44,720 nt of DNA from Deltaproteobacteria bacterium (lineage in GTDB: Bacteria; Desulfobacterota; Dissulfuribacteria; Dissulfuribacterales; QOAL01). Numbering within the stretch: the first letter of the stretch is position 1; the number at the start of each line of letters is the position of its first letter. The stretch is taken from NCBI GenBank assembly GCA_027003115.1, contig JALWYS010000148.1, positions 1 to 44,720 on the forward strand. Reading direction: 5' to 3'. Of the stretch, positions 32,647-41,800 are shown in pieces. Under the pieces are notes generated by a model that saw only the letters and a list, made by a program, of their open reading frames with translations, ran no database searches and had not been told where the DNA came from. A program made the position numbers and the translations under genes.

Positions 32647-34349
32647 AGCCACAAAAAAACAATGAAAAGAAAACAGATTTGGAGACCCAAATCAATACCC
32701 TGGATCTATCAGATCAACTGAATTTGGTTTTGACAGCACCCTGGGAGAAACGATTTGAGATCATAACGTCTTCTGAACGGGCGGGTGAGATCGTTGCCAA
32801 CATGCCTGTTGAAGAGCTTTTCTGGACCATAAAGGCGACAGGCATTGAAGACTCCGCCATTATCCTGTCACTTGCAACGGCCGAACAGCTCCAGTTCATC
32901 TTTGACCTTGACTGGTGGCAAAAGGACCGTTTGAGGCCAGAAAAAATAGCCGCCTGGCTCCTGGTCATGTTTGAGCTTTCTGTGCAGGTGCTCAAAAACT
33001 GGCTCAAATGGATACTTAACCGCGATCCTTGGCTTTTGCCTGCCATACTCAACGAGTTTATTACTGTGGTAAAAAGACCGGATGACATGGATATCCAGGA
33101 GGCAAAGGACAGATTGCCAGCCTTCACCCTGGATAACGTATATTTCATGGATTTTAAGAAAAAGAAACTTGCCCCCCTTTTCATAAGACTTATAACGGAC
33201 ATGGTTGAAATGGATGCAGGTAAATACAGGGACATCCTTGAAACCATGCTGTGGGAGACGCCGAGCCACAACCTGGAGACCGCTTACAGGCTAAGATGCG
33301 GGCGCATTGGTGACTTTGGCATACCAGACTACTATCAGTCCCTTGACATCTACGTGCCCATTTCAGAAGAGGAGATGCACGTAATCGAGCCGGAAAACTC
33401 TCCCTTTGCAAGGCTTCCAGTAAACTATGACATGCCCGCCTTTGTGCCGACCCTGTATGTGTCCGGCTATCCAGCCCTTGAAGATGCAGTGCGAATACTG
33501 GCAGGAAACCCTGTAATGGAAAGGATAGTGCGGGAGACAACCGGCGTTGCTAACAAGGTTTTGATGGCAGACCTTGTTGACCTGGATGATCCTGAAAGGC
33601 TGAAAATGGCTCTGGAAAAGGCCTTTTCCCTTATCAACCTGGGAATGGAGAAGCTTTCAGAATCATCGGGAAAGTCTCCTGAGGAAATACTCAAAAGCCA
33701 CTACTTGGAAGAGATAACAAGGTTTGCTTCAGGTCTTCTTCTGCCCTTTGGAGATAAGGCACGAAAAATCATGTCTGAGCCGTTTTTCAAAATATTACCT
33801 CATAGGCTCAAGGATGTGGTTGAGGCGGCAAGCCTTCGCCCGTCCATGCTCTTGGACGTTGGCACAGGCCTGTCAGAGAACGTAAAACACCTTAATGAGT
33901 TGGAAAAACTTGAATTTCTTCTATCCAAGGCCTCATCATGGAGCAAGGTGATCCCGTTTATTGAGCCATCCTTCGAGAAGTGGCCCTCCCAAATTAAATG
34001 GCAAGAGACCAACTTTCTTGCACCTGAGGAATTTTCAGTGGATAGCGCCCTTGCAACTGCTGTTTCCAACCTCATTATCAAGGCAATCTTCCACGTTTCC
34101 CCTCTGGACAGGGAGGAATTAGAAGCACTTTATGAAAGGCTTTCTGAAATGGGAAAAGAAGAGGTCTTTGGGCTTCTTAAAGAGCTCTTAGACCCCCTTT
34201 GCACAGGAGATGATTCTGGGTTGACTGAAAAGGAGCTCAACGAAACTATCCTTCCATATCTTGTGGAGGTATTCTCCGAGCTAGTCACACAAGGCAAAAG
34301 GGTCATTAATGAACCCCGGTACATCAAAAACATACTGGTAAAAGTCTAG
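32631..34349 (+). CDS. DUF6178-family protein
   Basis: A 572-residue, mainly helical, leucine-rich acidic protein without signal peptide or membrane helices. Its layout (MPVEELFWTIKATG near the N-terminus, WWQKDRLRPEKIAAWL, the LPAFTLDNVYFMDF region) matches my recollection of DUF6178, a family found mainly in Desulfobacterota and without an assigned function. GGAG is only 2 nt from the ATG at 32631, so a later TTG at 32643 is possible. It diverges from the response-regulator pair, and its start overlaps their candidate sigma28 promoter. Confidence 0.6.
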   Translation: MTNNLKPQKNNEKKTDLETQINTLDLSDQLNLVLTAPWEKRFEIITSSERAGEIVANMPVEELFWTIKATGIEDSAIILSLATAEQLQFIFDLDWWQKDRLRPEKIAAWLLVMFELSVQVLKNWLKWILNRDPWLLPAILNEFITVVKRPDDMDIQEAKDRLPAFTLDNVYFMDFKKKKLAPLFIRLITDMVEMDAGKYRDILETMLWETPSHNLETAYRLRCGRIGDFGIPDYYQSLDIYVPISEEEMHVIEPENSPFARLPVNYDMPAFVPTLYVSGYPALEDAVRILAGNPVMERIVRETTGVANKVLMADLVDLDDPERLKMALEKAFSLINLGMEKLSESSGKSPEEILKSHYLEEITRFASGLLLPFGDKARKIMSEPFFKILPHRLKDVVEAASLRPSMLLDVGTGLSENVKHLNELEKLEFLLSKASSWSKVIPFIEPSFEKWPSQIKWQETNFLAPEEFSVDSALATAVSNLIIKAIFHVSPLDREELEALYERLSEMGKEEVFGLLKELLDPLCTGDDSGLTEKELNETILPYLVEVFSELVTQGKRVINEPRYIKNILVKV

Positions 34350-34398
34350 CCTAGGGCGACTCCAAATCCCTTGCTTTTTAGGGCAGGCTCCTCAAGCG

Positions 34399-34426
34399 TT
34401 GACTGGCTGTCTTTAATGTCTTAAAT
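34399..34426 (+). promoter_or_regulatory. Candidate sigma70 promoter of the cobalamin riboswitch operon
   Basis: TTGACT (34399-34404), a 16-nt spacer and TTAAAT (34421-34426) match the -35/-10 consensus at 5/6 and 4/6. The predicted start falls near 34433, exactly where the riboswitch P1 stem begins. Confidence 0.5.
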
Positions 34427-34432
34427 ATTTAG

Positions 34433-34583
34433 GCGTCTTGACCGCTGGGAATCTGGTGAAAATCCAGAACGGGCCCGCCACTGTGAGTGGGGACGAAACC
34501 TGAACGACGCCACTTTGACTTTGGGTCAAGGGAAGGCTCAGGTGGTAGGATGATCCACGAGTCAGGATACCGCGGCAAGACGC
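34433..34583 (+). promoter_or_regulatory. Cobalamin (AdoCbl) riboswitch aptamer
   Basis: Hallmarks are in order: GGGAATCTGGTGAAAATCC then CCCGCCACTGTGA in the conserved core, and the B12 box AGTCAGGATACCGC near 34559-34573. The P1 stem is clear: GCGTCTTG (34433-34440) pairs with CAAGACGC (34576-34583), extended by CCGC with GCGG. A further strong hairpin (GTTTGC...GCAAAC, 34586-34619) follows before the terminator. Binding of B12 should favour termination and shut off btuF-cobI. Confidence 0.95.
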
Positions 34584-34645
34584 ATGTTTGCTGCACCGGC
34601 CAAGGCCCGGTCTGCAAACGCGGGCAGGATATACGGGAAAAGGGC

Positions 34646-34680
34646 GCCCGAATCCTTGTGGATTCGGGCTTTTTATTTTT
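34646..34680 (+). terminator. Rho-independent terminator of the cobalamin riboswitch
   Basis: A perfect 10-bp stem (GCCCGAATCC and GGATTCGGGC) with a TTGT loop is followed by TTTTTATTTTT. It sits between the aptamer and the btuF start, so it acts as the attenuator of the expression platform. Confidence 0.93.
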
Positions 34681-34690
34681 GGGAATGAAT

Positions 34691-35617
34691 ATGCACCCTT
34701 TAAAAACATGTCTCATTCTGTTTTTTGTAACTTGCTTTTTGTTTGTTTGCTCCTCTGGTCATGCGAAAGTCTCCGTGGTTGACGACGCAGAAAGCCGCAT
34801 AAGCCTTAACCGTCCTGCCAAAAGGATTGTCAGTCTCTATGGAGGAATGACAGAGATAGTCTGTGCAGTTGGGGCATGTAATCAACTGGTTGGGGTAACC
34901 AAGAGGGACGCCTGGCCTGTCCAGGTTAAGAATAAACCCAAGATTGGCACACACATGCGGCCCAATCTTGAGCTCATACTTGCGCTTAAGCCAGAGCTTG
35001 TTCTTCAAGGCTCGTCAAGGCCTGGAAGCCAGATGGTGGTTCAGAAGCTTAAAGAGATGGGCATCAAGGTGGCCATCTTTAATCCCAGGGACTTCCCTAC
35101 CCTTTATTCCACCATTGAGAGGGTAGCCAGGCTTTGCGGACACGAAGACGAAGGAAGAGACCTTGTTGAACATATGCGAAAGCAGCTTGAAGCAGCTGAA
35201 AAGAAGTATCCCCTTGAAAAAAGGCCCAGGATCGTTTTTGAGGTGAGTTATCCCAGCCTGCTATTTGCCGGGCAAAAAAACATAGTAAACGACATCATAC
35301 GTATGGCCGGGGCAGAAAACATAGTTAAAAAGGACAAGAAATTTGTAAGATTCAGCCTTGAACAGATAATAGTGGATGATCCAGATGTCTACATTGTTCA
35401 AAAAGGCCCCATGAACAGGAACAACATTTCCCCTCAAAAAAGGCCAAATTTTGACGCCATAAGGGCAGTGAAGGCCGGACATGTGCTGGTTGTGGACGAG
35501 TTCCTCTTTTCACGGCCAGGGCCAAGATCTGTAAAGGCAGTTGAGCAGCTAAGGGGCTACCTCTACTCCCTTTACGGAGGGGACAGGACAAATGAAAAAC
35601 AAATTGGTGACAGGTGA
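34691..35617 (+). CDS. btuF: Periplasmic cobalamin-binding protein, BtuF-like ABC transporter component
   Basis: The frame is open back through the riboswitch, but the real start follows the terminator: ATG at 34691 (MHPLKTC) or 34685 with GGGAA just upstream. The protein (about 308 residues) has a Sec signal peptide ending near GHA-KV and a type III periplasmic-binding-protein domain (RIVSLYGGMTEIVCAVG, LELILALKPELVLQG, LFAGQKNIVNDIIRMAGAEN). The riboswitch points to cobalamin rather than iron-siderophore. The matching permease and ATPase (BtuC, BtuD) are not adjacent. It overlaps the next start as GTGA. Confidence 0.85.
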   Translation: MHPLKTCLILFFVTCFLFVCSSGHAKVSVVDDAESRISLNRPAKRIVSLYGGMTEIVCAVGACNQLVGVTKRDAWPVQVKNKPKIGTHMRPNLELILALKPELVLQGSSRPGSQMVVQKLKEMGIKVAIFNPRDFPTLYSTIERVARLCGHEDEGRDLVEHMRKQLEAAEKKYPLEKRPRIVFEVSYPSLLFAGQKNIVNDIIRMAGAENIVKKDKKFVRFSLEQIIVDDPDVYIVQKGPMNRNNISPQKRPNFDAIRAVKAGHVLVVDEFLFSRPGPRSVKAVEQLRGYLYSLYGGDRTNEKQIGDR

Positions 35618-36378
35618 TAATTGTGGCCTGTTCAAAAAAAGAAAATAATTCAGGAACCCTTTATGCTGTGGGCGTAGGCCCAGGAGACCCAGAACTTTTG
35701 ACCATCAAGGGGAAGCGGGTTCTTGAGAGGGTCAAATACGTCTTTAGCGCCACATCCAAGAGGGAGAAAAAGAGCCTTGCCCTTGATATTGCACGGCCTT
35801 TTCTTAAAGAGGATGCCCAAATCGTACCCCTGGTATTTCCAATGGTCCGGGACAAGAAGGTCCTTGAGGAGGCCTGGAAGAATGCTGCCCAAAAGGTCCT
35901 TGAACTTCTTGGTACCGGAAGCGATGGAGCCTTCGTAACCCTTGGAGACCCTTGTACTTATTCTACCTTTACCTATCTCCAAAGAACTGTCACATCCCTT
36001 TTGCCTGAAACAAAGGTGGAGATCATACCGGGAATCACCTCCTTTCAGGCGGCTGCAGCACGGGTAAAAAGCCCCCTTGCAGAGGGGGAGGAGTCCCTGG
36101 CCGTGGTCTCAGGCGCAAAGGGTGGCAAGGAAATAAAAAGGCTGGCTCACCACGTGGACAACCTTGTCATCATGAAGGCCTACAGGCATTACAACGAGGT
36201 TGTTGATTGCCTTGACGAGCTTGGACTTTTAAAGGGTACTGTGGCAGTCAGACGTGTGGGACTGGACGGAGAGTCCGTTACGGAAAAACTTAGGGATTGG
36301 GACGGCCACAAACCCTCCTATTTCACGCTTTTAATCTCCAAGAAGAACAGGGAAGACAAGAAACTTCATAACAGCTAG
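35614..36378 (+). CDS. cobI: Precorrin-2 / cobalt-factor II C20-methyltransferase (CobI/CbiL)
   Basis: A 254-residue tetrapyrrole methylase with the P-loop-like motif YAVGVGPGDPELLTIKG (residues 17-33), then GDPCTYSTFTYLQRT and PGITSFQAAAA, characteristic of the C20-methyltransferase. It adds the C20 methyl group from SAM during corrin ring synthesis; whether cobalt is already present cannot be told. GTG start with the upstream btuF stop overlapping. Control by the cobalamin riboswitch agrees with the function. It ends convergent to recO, overlapping its end by 4 nt. Confidence 0.9.
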   Translation: MIIVACSKKENNSGTLYAVGVGPGDPELLTIKGKRVLERVKYVFSATSKREKKSLALDIARPFLKEDAQIVPLVFPMVRDKKVLEEAWKNAAQKVLELLGTGSDGAFVTLGDPCTYSTFTYLQRTVTSLLPETKVEIIPGITSFQAAAARVKSPLAEGEESLAVVSGAKGGKEIKRLAHHVDNLVIMKAYRHYNEVVDCLDELGLLKGTVAVRRVGLDGESVTEKLRDWDGHKPSYFTLLISKKNREDKKLHNS

Positions 36379-37145
36379 ACCGCCTCTTCATGAGGAGGGA
36401 GCAGGTTCCTTGTAAAACGGTAGGCGTTTGGCTCCCTCTCAAGGCAGTTGGTGTGTACCCTTCTCAAATATGTCCAGACCTGGCTCATTATCTCACCGCT
36501 TACCCGGAGCCTTAAGACCTTGGCCAGGGGCTGGGCCAGCCAGAAATCCATGGACTTGATGGCAGATATTCCAAGGCTCCTTCCAGGCTTTTCATTTCCA
36601 CAATCCTTACAAAACACCTGGCCTGTTGATGCCTCGTAGCCAAAGTGTTTCCCCGATAACTCCTTTTTACAACCATGACAGGCCTTCAGAGAAGGCATGA
36701 AACCACAGGCCTTTAAAAGCCTTGTTTCAAAGATTAGCGTGCATAGTAAAAAATCCCTTCCCACTTCAATACTTTCAAGGTACCAGGAAAGGAGCTGGTA
36801 GATTTCTTTTTCTGCCTGATGTTCCCTGCACCAAAGGTCAACGAGCTCAAGACACAGAGAGGCAAGGATAAATCGGCTGTAGTCCTTTCGCACCGACTCA
36901 AGGCCCCTTTTAAGCCAGCCATTTTCCAGGAAAAAAAGGCCCGTTTTGGTCGGCGTTCGGACAACGGCATCAATATTTGCAAAGGGATCAAGCACGTTCA
37001 TGAACCTTTTCTTGCTCTTTCTGGCCCCCTTGGCAATGCACCTTATCTTCCCAAGCTCAAGGGTCAAAAGGGTTACAAGAAGGTCACTTTCGCCTGTTGG
37101 GTTGGTTTCGATCACAAAGGAATGAAGAAGCTGCTTTTCAGACAT
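36375..37145 (-). CDS. recO: DNA repair protein RecO
   Basis: A 256-residue RecO with an N-terminal OB fold (SFVIETNPTGESDLLVTLLT, then IRCIAKGARKSKKRF), a helical middle and a zinc-binding pair C156-x2-C159 and C179-x2-C182. It works with RecR to load RecA at gaps. Length is normal. It is 28 nt after the RodZ-like gene and convergent with cobI. Confidence 0.92.
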   Translation of the reverse strand: MSEKQLLHSFVIETNPTGESDLLVTLLTLELGKIRCIAKGARKSKKRFMNVLDPFANIDAVVRTPTKTGLFFLENGWLKRGLESVRKDYSRFILASLCLELVDLWCREHQAEKEIYQLLSWYLESIEVGRDFLLCTLIFETRLLKACGFMPSLKACHGCKKELSGKHFGYEASTGQVFCKDCGNEKPGRSLGISAIKSMDFWLAQPLAKVLRLRVSGEIMSQVWTYLRRVHTNCLEREPNAYRFTRNLLPPHEEAV

Positions 37146-37173
37146 GAAGGATCAAAGATAAAAAGCATAGGCG

Positions 37174-37767
37174 CTAGTTTTTCTGTTTTCCCCTTGTGAA
37201 AGAAGGGCTTTTGATGGGTGGTTCATTGGTGGTATTGGTCTCCTCTTCCAGCAGGATTTTTGGAGCCTCCCCTCCTGATTTGATTTCCATGGATCCGTTT
37301 GCGCCGCTTTGAATCCCTTCAGTAGTTCCAAAGGTTGTGTTTGACCCCATGGTTAAAATGGAGGTCTTTTTGTGTCCAGAAAAGAAAAAGTAATAGACTC
37401 CCGCAGCCACAAGGAGGATAAGGATAACACCTATTATCCAACCAATGATACGTCTCGGGTCCCGGGCCCTTATATCAATGGTGGTGGAGCTTGTCATTTC
37501 CGGCTGTCTTGCAACTGAGGCAGACTGGCCTTTAAGGTCTTCTTCCAGCCTCAATATGGCCTCTTCTGGGTCAATACCTATGTATTCTGCATAGTTTCTT
37601 ATGAATCCCCTTACAAAAACCTCTGCTGGAAGATCATCAAATCTGTTCTCTTCAATGAGTCGTAGGCGGCTGATGGATATCTTTGTTCCTTCTGCCACCT
37701 CCTGTATGGAGATCTGCCTTAATTCCCGTTCCTTTTTCAGGTATTCGCCTACCGTTTCCTTTGACAT
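37174..37767 (-). CDS. RodZ-like helix-turn-helix membrane protein without the C-terminal domain
   Basis: A 197-residue protein with an N-terminal helix_turn_helix domain of the RodZ type (MSKETVGEYLKKERELRQIS, IQEVAEGTKISISRLRLIEE, EVFVRGFIRNYAEYIG), a linker, one membrane helix (about residues 107-128) and a short Ser/Thr/Gly-rich tail of about 65 residues. Typical RodZ proteins end in a periplasmic DUF4115 domain, which is missing here with no sign of a frameshift. It may still anchor MreB-type structures. The ATG follows GGGAG. It is between surA-like and recO genes. Confidence 0.78.
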   Translation of the reverse strand: MSKETVGEYLKKERELRQISIQEVAEGTKISISRLRLIEENRFDDLPAEVFVRGFIRNYAEYIGIDPEEAILRLEEDLKGQSASVARQPEMTSSTTIDIRARDPRRIIGWIIGVILILLVAAGVYYFFFSGHKKTSILTMGSNTTFGTTEGIQSGANGSMEIKSGGEAPKILLEEETNTTNEPPIKSPSFTRGKQKN

Positions 37768-37798
37768 GGAATCTCCCTGACCCTTTTTATTGAACCAG

Positions 37799-38785
37799 CT
37801 ACAATAGTATCCTGATGGTTGACTTGGAACGCAGTTCGTTAAGCCAATCCTGGAAGCGTTCGTTTATCTCCTGATCGTAAAGCCTTCTTCTGACCTCCTC
37901 CATGGTGGCAGGATCGACATCTTCATCCTTTGAGTTGGATATACCAGCAAGCCGCAAGATTTCAAAACCAAGGGGGGTCTTTAGTACGCCAGAATGTTCT
38001 CCAGGGGATAATTTTTTTACCGTCTCTTTAATATAGGGGGCCATCTCATCGAGACTGAAGACTCCGAGCCTAACCTCCCTTGCAACAGGCACATTGCTTG
38101 AATAACGTCTTGCCGCCTCCTCAAAGGGCATCCCCTCTTCAAGGGCCTTTAGCGCGTCCCTGGCCCTCTTTTTGGCAGCCTCCATATCTGAAGGAGAATC
38201 TCCCTTAGGCACCACGCATATGTGTTCAAGGATGTAAAAGGGGCCCTGATATCCAGTGGATCCCTTTTGCTTTCTAAGATAGTCCCTGACCATCTCATCA
38301 GTGATGACTATCTTGGACTTGACCTCGGCATTTACGAGCTGGAGCCTTTCTATCTGGGTGGCTATCTGTTTTTTATACTCTTTTAACGATACCCCATCTT
38401 TTTTGAGCTTTTCCTCAAATTCCTGCCTGGTAAGGCCGTTATTCCTGCAGATATTGTCTATGGCATCCTCAACTTCCTGATCAGTCACCTTGATGCCAAG
38501 CCTGCGGATCTCTTCTTCAACCAAGTAATCGTCTATCATCTGAGGAAGGATCTGGGCAAATATCTTTCGCTTGACCTCTGCCCTTTGTTCCTTGGACATA
38601 TCCGGGGTCAAATACTTTGAAAGGATTGGCGCTGCCCTTTTCTCAAGCTCCGAAAGGGTAATCACCTTGCCATTTACGACAGCTACAATCCGGTCCACTA
38701 TTACAGCCCTTGCTGTAACAGCGGTTGTCATGGTCCCCAAGAGAATGGATAAAAAAAGTGCCCAGGATATGTATTTATTTTTCAT
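37799..38785 (-). CDS. SurA-like periplasmic peptidyl-prolyl isomerase/chaperone
   Basis: A 328-residue protein with a signal peptide (residues 1-27), the SurA N-terminal chaperone domain (IVAVVNGKVITLSELEKRAA, then QMIDDYLVEEEIRRLG) and one parvulin/PpiC domain (about 178-290, ending KTPLGFEILRL). SurA assists outer-membrane protein folding; E. coli SurA has two parvulin domains, this version one. The ATG follows AAGGA. It lies between mfd and the RodZ-like gene. Confidence 0.88.
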   Translation of the reverse strand: MKNKYISWALFLSILLGTMTTAVTARAVIVDRIVAVVNGKVITLSELEKRAAPILSKYLTPDMSKEQRAEVKRKIFAQILPQMIDDYLVEEEIRRLGIKVTDQEVEDAIDNICRNNGLTRQEFEEKLKKDGVSLKEYKKQIATQIERLQLVNAEVKSKIVITDEMVRDYLRKQKGSTGYQGPFYILEHICVVPKGDSPSDMEAAKKRARDALKALEEGMPFEEAARRYSSNVPVAREVRLGVFSLDEMAPYIKETVKKLSPGEHSGVLKTPLGFEILRLAGISNSKDEDVDPATMEEVRRRLYDQEINERFQDWLNELRSKSTIRILL

Positions 38786-38852
38786 TGTTTTCCTTTTTTG
38801 GCCTCAAGAATTATCTTTCTTGAAAATTTAAGATAAGGAAGAAACCTAGACC

Positions 38853-41800
38853 TTAATTAGTAAGTTTAATCAATTCTTTCAATACCCCAATAGTCTCCTG
38901 GATAAGACCCTTTGATTCTACATCCTTTTGGTTCATTTTGAAAAGCACCCTTTCACCAGGAAGCAGTTTAAGGCGCCCATCCCTCTGAATAAGACGTATC
39001 AACCCCTCGCTGTTTGGAGGACCCTGCGGGCCAAAGGAAAGGGTGAGCCTGGGAGCCCCTTTTCCCGCCCCATCTAGCCTTATGCAGTTAAGCCTCCTAA
39101 GGAGGGCCTTTATCACCATGATATCAAGAAGATTCTTGACCTCCCTAGGCACAGTGCCGAACCTGTCCTCAAGCTCCATCATGGTCTCGTCTCTTTCATC
39201 CTCTGTTTCAATATGGGAAAACCACCTGTACATCTCAAGACGCTGGCTGATATCCGGTACGTACTCCTCGGGGATAAAGGCTGAAAGCCCAAGATTTACC
39301 TCCGGCTCAATCCTTTCCTCCGACTTGTTTCCCTTTATGTCTTCAATGGCCTCCTTTAGCAGGTCAAGGTAGAGATCGTAGCCCACCTCTGATATCTGGC
39401 CTGCCTGGGCCACCCCAAGAAGGTTGCCGGCGCCCCTTATCTTGAGATCGTGCATAGCAAGGTTCATTCCTGCACCAAGGTCACTGGTCTCTATTATAGC
39501 CTTAAGGCGCAGGGCAGCGTCCCTGGTAATGGACTGAAGGGCTGGCACAAGCATGTAGGCATAGGCCTGACGGCTGCTTCGCCCCACCCTGCCACGTAAC
39601 TGGTAAAGATATGCAATTCCGAGCATGTCCGCCCGATTTATTATGAGGGTATTTGCAGATGGAATATCAAGGCCCGACTCTATTATTGTAGTGCAGACCA
39701 GACAGTCTATGTCTCCCCTGACAAACCGTACCATCTTTTCCTCAAGCTCGGCAGGCTCCATCTGACCGTGGGCAACATCTATCCTTGCCTCTGGCACGAG
39801 ACCTTCCAGGTGTTCTGCAACCCTGTATATACCCTTTACCCTGTTATGCACGAAAAAGACCTGGCCACCCCTTTTCACCTCTTTTTCTATTGCATCCTTA
39901 ACTATGGCGTCGTCATATTCAGCAAGAAAGGTCTTAATGGCCATGCGCCCCCGAGGTGGGATCTCTATGGTGGAAAGGTCCCTTATTCCCAAAAGAGAAA
40001 GCTGGAGTGTCCTTGGAATGGGTGTGGCTGTTAGACTCAGGCAGTTTATGTCCCTGGCTAGAAGCTTTAGCTTCTCCTTGTGCCTTACACCAAAACGGTG
40101 CTCCTCATCTATTATTATAAGGCCGAGCCTTTTGAAGATTACGTCACTCTGGAGCAGCCTGTGTGTTCCAATGAGGATATCCACCTTGCCCTCCTTCACC
40201 ATGGAAAGGATTTCTCGCTGCTCTGCCCGGGATTTCATGCGGCTTAACCCTGCTATTGTCACCGGAAAATTCCTGAACCTTTCCGAAAAGGTTCGCTGGT
40301 GCTGCTCGGCAAGAAGGGTTGTGGGCACAAGAACCGCCACCTGATAACCGTTTTCCACAGCAAGAAAGGCGGCCCTCATGGCTACTTCTGTCTTTCCAAA
40401 ACCCACATCCCCGCAAAGAAGCCTGTCCATGGGGTAGTCCGCCTTTAGGTCCTTAATTATTTCCCCTATGGCCTCCAGCTGGTCCCTTGTCTCCTCAAAG
40501 GGAAAGGCTGCCTCAAACTGCCTGTACATCTCGTCTGGGCCATGAAACGACAAACCTTTTTTAACCTTTCTGAGGGCGTAAAGCTCAACGAGTTCATGGG
40601 CTACCTCCTTTATGGCCTTTTTTACCTTGTTCTTTCTAAGGGCCCATGATTTTCCACCAAGGCGGTCAAGCCTGGGCTCTTTTCCTTCAAGGCCGACGTA
40701 CTTTTGAAGAAGGCCCAGTCTGTCTACAGGTACGTAGAGCTTGTCTCCACCATGGTATTCAAGGTGTACAAACTCGCCCTCCACCCCTGCCACATCCATT
40801 CTAACAAGGCCAATGTACCTTCCTATGCCCTTGTCCCTGTGGACAACAAGCTCTCCCGGGCTTATCTCATCAAGGCCAAAGGCCCTGGTCTTTCCCTTCC
40901 TCGCCCTCCGTCCTGCCTTTGGCTCAGACGGGACCTTAAAAAGGGTGTGATCCGGAATGAAGACCTCCCTTGCCTCCTCAAGCAAAAAGGCCTCTTCCAC
41001 GTAACCATTTGTCAGGAAAAGGCCTCCACCACCTTTTGCCTGAATCTCACTCAAGGGGCCCTTTACCTGGGTAAACTCCTGGCCATAGTGCTCAAAAAGG
41101 CCTGAAATCCTTTCAAAACCGGAATCGGAATCACTAAGCACGTAAACCCTTTTTCCCTCCTCAAGCCACCTTCCAAGTTTTTCAAAAAACGGGGCAAAAA
41201 GCTCCATCCTGGAGCCTGTCCTGGACGTCACAAGAGACGATTCAAGGCCCTTTGCAGAAACCTCTAGTCCCTCATCAAACTGCCCCAAAAATCTCGAAAC
41301 CGGACCTGATGTTTCTGAAAGTAGAGCAGGCGGATTTATAAGAATGCGGCTGTAACCTTCAAACCTTGAACAAAGTTCATACATGTCTAGCCTGAAGGAA
41401 TCAATGTCTGGCAGAAGCCTTCCCGGGCTCACCTGGGCAGTATAGGAATCCTCCATCCTTTTCAAATGCTCCAAAACTGCCGCGGCCAAGGCAAGGGGTG
41501 ATTCCATCACAATCACTGCATCCTTTTTGAGAAAATCAAAGATGGACCACAGCGAGCCATACAAAAAGGGCATGAAGGCAAGGCTTCCTTCTGTCTGACA
41601 CCTGTTTTCAAGGCTGTGAAGGACCTGGGCCACCTGCTCACCGCTCCATCCAGCCCTGGAGGCACGACCCACAATGTCTTTTCTTGCCCTTTCCACCAAC
41701 GCATCTGAAAGGATACTTTCAGCAGCTGGAAGAAGCACTACCTCCTGCCTCTTCTCAATGGTTCTCTGGCTTTTAGGGTCAAAAAGCCTGATCTCTTCAA

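Noticed and set aside
34487-34690. N-terminal extension of the btuF frame to 34487
   Set aside because: It would translate the riboswitch and terminator; a signal peptide starts properly at 34691 (or 34685).
34413-34709. Minus-strand ORFs of 95-98 residues
   Set aside because: They lie entirely over the cobalamin riboswitch and terminator, which explain the sequence.
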